Positions 11,001-17,464 of a stretch of DNA of 17,464 nucleotides are shown here, piece by piece. The position numbers and the translations under genes are program-made. The notes under the pieces were generated by a model. It searched no databases, was not told where the DNA came from, and was given only the letters and a program-made list of their open reading frames with translations. The number at the start of each line of letters is the position of its first letter. Position 1 is the first letter of the stretch. This stretch comes from Stephanodiscus triporus (Eukaryota > Bacillariophyta > Thalassiosirophyceae > Thalassiosirales > Thalassiosiraceae): NCBI GenBank assembly GCA_036939755.1, contig JALLAZ010000289.1, forward strand, positions 1-17,464, given 5' to 3'.

Positions 11001-14000
11001 GAGCGTTTGTAAATTCATTTGAGCCTCCTCAAGCTCTTCCGCCACCATCGGAGTCGCCTTGAGAATGTAAACTCCGCGGTCTTTCCACTCCATGAACATG
11101 AACTCTTTCGCCTTCCAAGCGCTCTTGATCTCGCCAAGCTGGTTCTCGATCTTGAGCTGCTTCTCGGCCCCATCCGTGACTTCTTCAATCTTTTCCCTCA
11201 CTGAAACTAAGTTGGCCTCGAGTAGCGATTGTAACTTGAATTCAGGATTACCAACAACTTCAAACTTGGTACCGCAGATCTGCATCACCTCATCCCAGTG
11301 TCTGGCTTTAATGGAGTCCTTGGATAGCTCCGCCAGGAGTGGCAATATCGTCTGTATGTCTTCGATTTCTTTTCTCAACTGCGAGAATGACTCATAATCT
11401 CTCAGTTTTGAAGGGAGTTTCTTGAACCGCCCAGCATACGTCTCCATCGTGTTGCTCATATCAGAAATGTTGGTTGCTACAGACTCCCACGCCGTGAGCT
11501 TCCACTCATTGATTGAACGAATCACGTCAACGTAGAGGTCAAAGAGAAGTGAAGCAAGGTTGATGTCTTTCTTCACTCTGTCAAAACCGGGATATTCCTC
11601 GTGTGGAAGAGCAAACAGGTCTTCTCCACCATAATACAGGTCAAACTTGCGTTCGCGAATCTTCGTCTCCTCTCGAAAGCGGGACAATCGGTCCACCGCT
11701 TCCATGGGAGCCAACCCTTTCACCAATGGACCATTCTTGGTGAAGTCAGTGTAGAAGCTTTGAACGTCAGTCTTGAACGCGGCTATGTCTTTTAAGAGGC
11801 CCTTCTTGAATCTGATCTGCATGCTGGACAGCTCATCGGTGCGTGCGAGTGCTTGCAGGATCAACTTCTTCCAGTTGGATCGTAGGACTGTCTTCTTATC
11901 GATCTCTTCCTTCTCCATGAATCCCGATGGCAAATGACACTCGAGCATCCGATACATGTCCATTATTGGATCTATATCCATATCGATGGAACATTCTTTA
12001 TCTCGAACTTCCTTTAGGACTTGCATAATAAAACCAAGAGAATCCAGATCCTCGACGTTCCGCGACAGCTTTCCCATGGTCACTCGGATGTACTCTGTAA
12101 TCGACTCAAGCTCCTGCTTCGCTCGAAAATGCAAATATTCCGAGTACTTCAGCATCCACTGGTTGCAATCTTCTCGAAGATGATGCTTCAGGTGTTTGGT
12201 GTTGAGGGAAAGGGCCCCGATGATGTGGACAGAGCTTACTTTTCCAATATTCCGTTCAATCGATCCAAAGTGTGCCAGCTTCGCCTCGTAGCTCTCGAGA
12301 GAAGGGTTTGTTTTGAGAAACTCGTCGCATGCTGCATCCTTGTCGTCCTTCCACAGCCAATCATACTGTTTGAACGAATCGAGGTACTCAGCCACCGTCT
12401 TCCGGATACCCTGGACACAGCCGGTCAAGAGCAGGGCCACCTTCACAAGCTCGATATCCTTTGTGATGCGAGTAAAGAATGTATGAGTAGCTCGATTTTC
12501 CTCCGTTAACGACTTATACCCCCAATCGACAATTTCCTTGTAGCAAGATAAGACTGCCTGTGCGGACTTGTTTATGCACTGCTGAATCTCATCAAGTGAC
12601 GGTGACAGCGATACAAAGGGAGGTATGAGCTGTACGTCCACTTCGAAGAAGGGCTTTGATGCGTTGATTATGTTGGTTCCCTTTCTTGAGCCGATGCGTT
12701 TCTTCAACATGTTCATCGAATTCTTCGCCGAATAAAGGAGAGCCTGATACATGAAGTGATTGTAGTGATTGCGTAACTTGGTCGAGTCCTTTTCTGGGAC
12801 GGTCTCGGTCTGTGATTCAAAATGATAGGTCGTAATATGTCGAATAAGATCGGTCACTGCGTTTTCAATCTCCATGTTCTTTCCCTGCAATAGCCTCGAC
12901 TGGCCAGCAATGTGAGATTGCTGCATGACGACGAAATCAGAGACCGTAAAGGACGAGTCCTCTGGCAAATCGACAAGCAAAGCCTTGGACACAACCTTGA
13001 GATTTTTCTCAATTCGATTTTCAATGATGTCATTGATGCAGCTCACTAGCTCTTGTAGTTTCTTCAGTCCGGAGCAAACGTGGTTGATATATGGATCAAT
13101 ATTCAACGAAGTCCATGTCAACGTGGTCATCCCCGGCCGTAGCTTCCACTCCATATCTTTGAAGTGAGGCCTCAAAATCATTGCAGTTACGGGTATGACT
13201 TCGGCCACAATTCGGTCGTACTCGGTAAGGGCCCAGTTCAGCTGCGTGTAGAACGTCTTGAACTTCTCCTCCTGCATGAGAGCAATCTTTGCGCTCTCCG
13301 GTATCTCGATGCCCATTCTGCCCAGGCATTTCGCTTCACGGATGAGCTGAAAAATATCACGGTCAAAGTTGACGTAGAGCTTATTATCATCAGGGTGGCG
13401 AATGATCAGTGTCGCTTGTAGCCCGGTTTTAGCATTGTCGATGGATTGCACCCAGGCCTTGTACCACGTGAACTCGAATGCGACTAAAGTCCTAGCGATT
13501 TTGTTGTACATTTTGATGATTTTCTTCGCGTCCTTGCCAGCCAAGACATTTTGATTAGCTTCGAATTGTTTCATCGGCTCTTCGATGCGCTTCAACAGAT
13601 GGCGCGACCACGTGATGTTGCCCGCCACGGGAGGCATGTTGCGAGGTATTGGAGGATCCTGCTTTAGCTTCTCGTAAAGTTGCTGTGTTTTCTCAAGTTC
13701 CAGGCCATAATTGAGAAATATGATGTTCAGCTTTGAATCCAGATCTGCCCTGAGTGATTCTCGCTGAAGTATGCTCTGGAATTTATGAAGCAGGGTCAGT
13801 GAATGACTAATGGATGAAATATTTTCGAAAGAGTGATCAATAAACTCTTGCATGCTCGCCTCCAATTCGGAGATCCGAACGTTGAACTCGACGTAATCTC
13901 GATCATATTTGTTGTTATGATAATCGAGTAAGTCATAGTTTTTGGAACGGAAATCTTGCTTGATTTGCACAAATACGTCGATCAGTGGCTCCATCCCCTC

Positions 14001-15555
14001 TAACTTGTTTTCGGCAAGCATTGTGAATTGATCGATTGTGGAGAACATATCAATCAGCTTGATGAGCCTTCGACAGAAGAGGTCAAACTTTCCGAATATT
14101 TGCATGTCATTGAAATCGAGCTGCTTTCCATTAAGTGCATTTTCCAGCTTTCGCTTCATCAGACGGAATTGCTCTTGATAGGACTCGTTGAGCTTGATTC
14201 CGGCATCGAGCTTCTTTATTAGTAGCTTCGGATCTTCTTGCCATAAATCGCTTCCTTTTCCGCCACTGATGTTTTCCGTGCACCGAATAATCATCTGATC
14301 CGTGATCTTTGCTAGCATAGTTGTCACCCTTTCCTCCGTGTTGTAGTATCGAGAAATGGTATAAATCATCTGTGTTCAGCGACAAAGAAAATAAAAGGGA
14401 CGGAAATGATGATTGGAGTTTCCCGCAAAAGTAAAGCAGATGATTTGAATGATAGACCAAGTGTCGTACCTTGATAGAGTTGATCAATGCTGGAAGTGTA
14501 TCAATGATACTCTGCGCCGTTCCAGAGTAGAGCGGCTCAATAAAACGCTGCAGCGTGGAGAGATATTTGAGGTTATCCTTCGCTTCATTCACAGCCTCTG
14601 TGGTTTCAATGTCGATCTGCTTCCACCTTTGAAGCGATCCTATCGTATTTGATTTTGACGGGTCATTCGTGCCTTTCGTGTAGGATGAAAGGACTCCGAC
14701 GACATAACGGCAATCCTTGCGCTTTAATTGCTCAATAATTGAGGATAGATGTTGGGTCCTCGCGCGCCAATGTTCAATCTCGCCCTTGGGACCCTCAAGA
14801 TCTTCAGTCGATGTTACTTGGCGATTGCCGCTTTTCTCGCGAGTCTTGATGAAGTTTTCGATTTGCCCACACCATTCTCCCAGCAGCTCTTCCAGATGGG
14901 CGATTACTTCTGGGTTTGGGGAGGCATTTTGGCTGTTCGACGAATTCAACGATTCCACGGGCGCACTTGTTAGACCGCGTAGCACCAACCCACCTGATAT
15001 ACTCTCGATGGCAGAGGTGAGATTTCGCATGAACTTGTTCATTTCGTCGTTGAATTCGGCCTTCTGCTCGTCGTTCGTTTCACCCCATTCTGACGACTGT
15101 GCAAACAGGGGAGCGTAGGTGGATGACAACATAGTCTTGATCGTTTCTAGAGGTGAGTCTGAAAATTCGCCATAGAGCAGTGAAGTATCATTCGCCACTG
15201 ATGAATCCACTTGGGATCCCTGTCGAAGAAAGTAGCAGCATTTCGAATTCATTAATTCAGAATCGCCGTAGCTGGCGAAGATCTCTCGCTTCTTCGTCAG
15301 CTTGTCGTCACATGATTCCTTCTGGTCAAGCGTATCGAGCTCGTTCACATGCCTCGGTTGATAGTGCACAAAGAGGGCTGCGGGGCCCATGCCGGCGAAT
15401 AGATCATCGAACTTTGCCAGTACTTTTGGCTTTCGGAGAAATGACTGAACTCTTGACTCATCGAACCGTTCATTATTCTCGTTGTCTTCGCTGTGCGCGA
15501 AGCAGAAGAGTATGCGTTCGGCGCACCAGCGATGCCTTGCCGTCAGGCTCGACAT
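1445..15555 (-). CDS. DNAH5/8-like: Axonemal outer-arm dynein heavy chain, gamma class (four exons)
   Basis: Motor heavy chain of the outer dynein arm of flagella: it couples ATP hydrolysis to sliding of doublet microtubules. Coding exons are 14470-15555, 2866-14369, 2098-2772 and 1445-2012; all junctions keep the frame and give 4610 aa, the usual length for the class. Order: N-terminal tail (1 to about 1290), linker region with FPRFYF near 1605, AAA1 P-loop GPAGTGKT 1887-1894 and Walker B CFDEFNRI 1937-1944, AAA2 P-loop GPSGGGKS 2171-2178, AAA3 GAEGTAKT 2508-2515, AAA4 GVGGSGKQ 2886-2893, stalk with microtubule-binding tip (about 3107-3445), AAA5, AAA6, and a full C-terminal domain to 4610. 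The gamma-class call (DNAH5, DNAH8, algal ODA2) rests on recalled similarity of the AAA6-to-C-terminus stretch, including YMVSDVQYGGK, HPNAD (4282-4286), a Gly-rich loop (4308-4314) and GLYLDGAAW. The ATG at 15555 is the first in frame; the open frame upstream has none. No frameshift or premature stop is seen. DNAH5 and DNAH8 cannot be told apart at this distance. Confidence 0.95.
2013..2097 (-). other. Dynein intron 3 (85 bp)
   Basis: Donor GGCG|GTATGT and acceptor CTCTCTCTCAAG|GCTGCC on the minus strand, phase 2, with a long CT repeat as polypyrimidine tract (the GA-rich run 2016-2037 on the plus strand). Splicing restores SWRLPNLGLWFTSLLNR, which fits the conserved C-terminal domain; the unspliced frame does not. 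Confidence 0.92.
2098..2772 (-). other. Dynein exon 3 (residues 4198-4421 plus split codons)
   Basis: It encodes the end of AAA6 and the first part of the C-terminal domain: DVQYGGK, the HPNAD motif (4282-4286), a Gly-rich loop GGGGDGG (4308-4314) and the helix MNIFLFQEIQRFQNVI. The exon ends in TGG CG, leaving Arg4422 to be completed by the next exon. Confidence 0.92.
2773..2865 (-). other. Dynein intron 2 (93 bp)
   Basis: A strong donor, TTTCA|GTAAGT, and a T-rich acceptor, TTTTTTGTTCAG|GTACATGG, on the minus strand, phase 2. CA and G join to make Gln4197, giving the peptide SWGTFQYMVSDVQYGG, which matches the conserved dynein sequence across the junction. Confidence 0.92.
5121..6137 (-). 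other. Dynein stalk and microtubule-binding domain
   Basis: Residues about 3107-3445. CC1 is a long heptad-like helix rich in Lys, Glu and Ala (about 3110-3230). The microtubule-binding tip begins at the Pro-containing KPAHIGEI turn (3232-3239) and runs to about 3340. CC2 returns over about 3340-3445, ending near GERARWTE. Length and order fit an antiparallel coiled-coil stalk with no insertion. Edges are approximate. Confidence 0.88.
6777..6800 (-). other. AAA4 P-loop
   Basis: GVGGSGKQ, residues 2886-2893, followed by SLTRLASYI, the canonical AAA4 Walker A form for dyneins. All key residues are present, so all four nucleotide-binding modules of this motor look competent. Confidence 0.92.
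7911..7934 (-). other. AAA3 P-loop
   Basis: GAEGTAKT, residues 2508-2515. It is close to the GEQGTAKT form typical of AAA3 in many axonemal chains; Gly, Lys and Thr are kept. AAA3 is the regulatory site that gates motor release from microtubules. Confidence 0.9.
8922..8945 (-). other. AAA2 P-loop
   Basis: GPSGGGKS, residues 2171-2178, an intact nucleotide-binding loop. In dyneins AAA2 usually binds ATP without fast turnover. The downstream Walker B region reads WIEDLNTVLDDN, where most heavy chains have Asn in place of the Asp. Confidence 0.9.
9774..9797 (-). other. AAA1 P-loop, the main hydrolytic site
   Basis: GPAGTGKT, residues 1887-1894, followed by ETT. It matches the canonical AAA1 Walker A of dyneins, where the ATP cycle that drives the power stroke takes place. 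Lys and Thr are intact, and the matching Walker B (DE in CFDEFNRI, about 9624-9647) is intact, so the site should be active. Confidence 0.95.
14370..14469 (-). other. Dynein intron 1 (100 bp)
   Basis: Donor AAG|GTACGA and acceptor GAACACAG|ATG on the minus strand, phase 0. A T-rich stretch (CCCTTTTATTTTCTTTG) precedes the acceptor. Splicing joins SIK to MIYTISRYYN, restoring the conserved SryYN motif of heavy-chain tails. Reading through would give a non-conserved peptide. Confidence 0.88.
14470..15555 (-). other. Dynein exon 1 (residues 1-362, N-terminal tail)
   Basis: It encodes the start of the dimerisation and cargo tail. The first residues (MSSLTARHRW...) and the segment ending in FVHYQP have the look of the extreme N-terminus of axonemal heavy chains, which supports the ATG at 15553-15555; its minus-strand context ACGATGT has A at -3. 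The exon ends with AAG before GTACG, phase 0. Residues about 200-260 form a low-complexity Ser/Asn-rich stretch, as is common in this poorly conserved part. Confidence 0.88.
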
Positions 15556-15815
15556 CGTGAATTTTTCTCTGGGGGAACGGGGTGTCGGACGAGAGAAGGC
15601 TTTTCTTCCAAAATATGTGGGGGAACGTTGGGTTCTCGGAGTGTTTAAAAATTCGAAGGTCTGGGGGGGGGGGCACCCGAAGTATTGACAGTACAAACCC
15701 GAAGCTGCACCAGGAAGCTGCGCGTCAACGGCTTATCGTATTATACTACGCGTGGGGGCTTAAGACGTTGGCAGCTAAATATTGACTTCAAACTACGGCT
15801 CCCGATGCGCCACCA
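15556..15815. promoter_or_regulatory. Spacer with the dynein promoter and the 3' UTR of the upstream gene
   Basis: 260 bp separate the stop of the coiled-coil gene from the dynein start, both on the minus strand. The dynein frame stays open upstream to 15696 but has no ATG there (the codon at 15694-15696 is TTG), so this part is read as 5' UTR. An 11-G run is at 15663-15673, and a TATAATA-like stretch (minus strand, about 15741-15749) sits roughly 190 bp from the ATG. No other element is clear. Confidence 0.45.
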
Positions 15816-17060
15816 TCACTGGAAGGCATATTTAGGAGTGCTGCCAGGTTTGTGATTGGCCCTGATGGGGGACACCGTCGCCGCCCAGGATGACCTTTGC
15901 GAGCAACATAGGCTTTCCATTTTTAGAGTTTTGATCCCATCCTCAACATCCAATATGAAGTCGACGAACGCGCCATCTTTATTGATAAAGCTTAGATCTT
16001 CCGACTCGTCAGTCCCATTAGAATACAAGGTTCCCATTTCCTCACCGTTAGACAAGATGTTGGCAAGACCAAACGAATTTTCGGTGTCATCGCTCAATAC
16101 TTCATCAATGCCTTCCCCACATTGATGGGATTTTGGCCTGCGTGGCGAGTTGGGCCTGCGTGGCGAGTTGGGCCTGCGTGGCGAGTTGGGCCTGCGTGGC
16201 GATATGGGAGGTTTATTACTAACCACAATTTCCCGGAGAGGCCCTGGAGTTGACCGCAGAACCAGTTCATTCAACTTCTTATTCGTCAGCCTCCTCACTT
16301 GGCCCTCTAAGTCCTTGGTACGGGATTCATAGTCTTTCAGTTTAGCGAGTAGCATTGGCACATCTACACCCCTCCCCGTGAATTTAGTTTCGTATGCTTC
16401 AATACCCTCACTCAACTTGTTAACTTGTGCCAGCAATTGAGTTTCTCTACTGCAATGGTCAACTATCTCCTGCTTGAGGGTCTTTGCCATCCATTCCTTA
16501 CACTTGATTTTCTTTTCTAGTTCTTCAATTGTGTCATTGTATTTGAGAACTTCACCCCTAGCAATGGCAAGGTCGCCCCTAACTTTCGCCACTTCCTCTG
16601 CAAGCGTTGAGGCCTGCAGAGAGTGAATCCTGATCTTCAATTCTTCCACATTGTGTCTGAGTTGAGAAATTTCATCATCACGCTCCTGGATGATACACTT
16701 AAACTCGGCATTAGTCTCAGCGAGATGCTTCAGAGATTCCTCAGCAAGCATTAATTTGTCACGGTCCTTCGTCAGTAGTGCAATCGTTGCGTCCTTTTCT
16801 GCCATTTCCTTGTTGTGTGAGAGGATCTGGCTCTGAAGCAGCAAGTTTGTTTGTTCTGAGATTTTTTGGTGTTGCGCAACAACCTGAAGATTCTCGGAAA
16901 GTCTGGCAAGCTCGGAGTCCTTCTCGCAGATCTGAAGCATCATCGCATGGACAACATCCTCCTCTCGAAATGCCTTAAGTGTAATATTGCTGTTGCGTAC
17001 AGAGCCGATCGACGTCCTCGGCGAATTAATAGGCGAGAAGAAGCCTGGTCGCTTTGCCAT
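15816..17060 (-). CDS. Coiled-coil protein with SPRRPN repeats, function unknown
   Basis: Single-exon, 414 aa; not recognised. The N-terminus is basic and Ser/Pro-rich (SPINSPR, residues 9-15). Residues about 34-262 are a long heptad-like helical stretch rich in Leu, Glu, Lys and Gln, probably a dimeric coiled coil. Then come four perfect or near-perfect SPRRPN units (287-310), a Ser/Asp/Glu-rich acidic part (about 316-360) and a basic tail. Each repeat, and SPIR at 397-400, fits the CDK-type consensus S-P-x-R/K, so cell-cycle phosphorylation is a fair inference. No membrane segment, signal peptide or enzyme motif is seen. The ATG at 17060 has a good context (AAAATGG) and an in-frame TAG lies upstream, so the start is firm. 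The gene is co-oriented with and 260 bp upstream of the dynein gene. A centrosomal, spindle or ciliary scaffold is possible, but coiled coils alone do not decide it. Confidence 0.82.
   Translation of the reverse strand: MAKRPGFFSPINSPRTSIGSVRNSNITLKAFREEDVVHAMMLQICEKDSELARLSENLQVVAQHQKISEQTNLLLQSQILSHNKEMAEKDATIALLTKDRDKLMLAEESLKHLAETNAEFKCIIQERDDEISQLRHNVEELKIRIHSLQASTLAEEVAKVRGDLAIARGEVLKYNDTIEELEKKIKCKEWMAKTLKQEIVDHCSRETQLLAQVNKLSEGIEAYETKFTGRGVDVPMLLAKLKDYESRTKDLEGQVRRLTNKKLNELVLRSTPGPLREIVVSNKPPISPRRPNSPRRPNSPRRPNSPRRPKSHQCGEGIDEVLSDDTENSFGLANILSNGEEMGTLYSNGTDESEDLSFINKDGAFVDFILDVEDGIKTLKMESLCCSQRSSWAATVSPIRANHKPGSTPKYAFQ
16131..16202 (-). repeat. Coding minisatellite, four 18-bp units
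   Basis: Four tandem 18-bp units (plus-strand core GGCCTGCGTGGCGAGTTG) lie in frame and encode SPRRPN three times and SPRRPK once (residues 287-310). Units are identical apart from the edges, which suggests recent expansion. Because the unit is 6 codons, copy-number change would keep the frame and alter only the number of S-P-R-R sites. Confidence 0.92.
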
Positions 17061-17464
17061 TTTGATGTTTGAAGCGGCCTAACCGTAACCCTAATATCTC
17101 TCTCTAGAGAGGAGTAGCAGAAGAGACTTTTATCGGCGTTAGTTTAGCATTGATTGGTTGTGGTAAATATTATTAGATATTATTATGGTGCCAACAAAGA
17201 CGTCTGTGAATGAGTGGTACGTCCTTGAGTAAAATAGGCACTCTCTACTAGAGTATGTACATACGAAAGCGTTGGTTCTCTTCTTCCCTGCTACAGGATA
17301 CTTCTTTGTAGGAACTCGATATCTACTCCTGACAAGCGAAGATTTGGAGAATTGTCTTTTCTTTGAAGGGGAAAACGTTTACCGTAGAACACGCAGCACT
17401 ATTCGCACGAGCCATATGTTTTTGCGAGAAAATTTACCCCTAGATACGATTGATCCTTCCATTT
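17061..17464. promoter_or_regulatory. Upstream region of the coiled-coil gene
   Basis: 404 bp without a plausible gene. Reading on the minus strand towards the ATG at 17060: a CCAAT element within CAACCAATCA (17151-17160), a TATA-like CGATAAAAG (17127-17135), a CTCTCTAGAGAG palindrome (17100-17111), then a telomere-like TTAGGGTTACGGTTAGG (17078-17094) ending 18 nt before the ATG. The CCAAT and TATA-like spacing suits a core promoter. Further out are an AT-rich repeat (ATATTATTA at 17167-17175 and 17177-17185) and nothing recognisable in 17220-17464. Confidence 0.4.

Larger units (their letters stand above)
2866..14369 (-). other. Dynein exon 2, 11.5 kb (residues 363-4196 plus two bases of 4197)
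   Basis: One uninterrupted exon carries most of the tail, the linker, AAA1 to AAA5, the stalk and most of AAA6. The AAA1 region shows, in order, the YEYLG and ITPLTDK motifs, P-loop, Walker B, the sensor segment FITMNPGYAGR and the LPENLKALFR segment. AAA3 has Walker B IFFDDISMPEVNKWGDQ. AAA4 has IKDEVFLETIN followed by GEVPGLF. AAA6 carries WVLLQNCELGL near residue 4048 and HSVVQERRKFGPLGW near the end. The exon ends in CA before the donor GTAAGT. Confidence 0.95.

Noticed and set aside
15556..15696. N-terminal extension of dynein to 15696
   Set aside because: The codon at 15694-15696 is TTG, not ATG; the extension crosses the 11-G tract and is not dynein-like. The first ATG is at 15555.
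16131..16202. Possible CRISPR-like array from tandem repeats
   Set aside because: Units are contiguous with no spacers, lie in frame in a eukaryotic coding sequence and encode a simple peptide repeat.
17220..17464. Possible RNA gene or exon at the right end
   Set aside because: No tRNA-like fold, splice-site pair with a coding frame, or long open frame could be found by eye.

Overview
The window is eukaryotic nuclear DNA. It holds spliced genes with GT-AG introns of 85-100 bp, an axonemal dynein heavy chain and a Golgi/COPI-type membrane protein. The genes are closely packed: about 270 bp between convergent stop codons and about 260 bp between tandem genes. Short introns, compact spacing, balanced base composition, an EF-hand fused to a COPI_assoc-type membrane domain, and a flagellar outer-arm dynein together suggest a flagellate-stage microalga or stramenopile, most plausibly a centric diatom. 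The organism assignment is inference; no taxonomic marker is present.

Layout: (1) 1-457, upstream region of the first gene, with GC boxes, short hairpins, a repeated GTATCGTAC-like motif and an overlapping upstream ORF. (2) 458-1174, plus strand: a 238-aa four-helix membrane protein with two C-terminal EF-hands. (3) 1175-1444, convergent 3' UTR space, with a small hairpin and a 14-bp direct repeat around the dynein stop codon. (4) 1445-15555, minus strand: a complete outer-arm dynein heavy chain of the gamma class (DNAH5/DNAH8/ODA2). I rebuilt it from four exons joined by three introns (14370-14469, 2773-2865, 2013-2097); all junctions keep the frame and give 4610 aa. (5) 15556-15815, a short spacer that must hold both the 3' end of the next gene and the dynein promoter. 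(6) 15816-17060, minus strand: an unrecognised 414-aa coiled-coil protein with four SPRRPN repeats and several proline-directed phosphorylation motifs. (7) 17061-17464, its upstream region, with CCAAT-like and TATA-like elements and a telomere-like motif in the leader.

The dynein is the core of the window: a microtubule motor that powers flagellar beating from the outer arm. The coiled-coil gene just upstream on the same strand could be cytoskeletal, but nothing in its sequence ties it to the axoneme. The first gene is an unrelated secretory-pathway membrane protein. I found no mobile element, CRISPR array, rRNA, tRNA or clearly new multi-gene system. The most unusual observations are the coding SPRRPN minisatellite, the duplicated dynein 3' terminus, the telomere-like leader motif and the uORF that overlaps the first gene's start codon.
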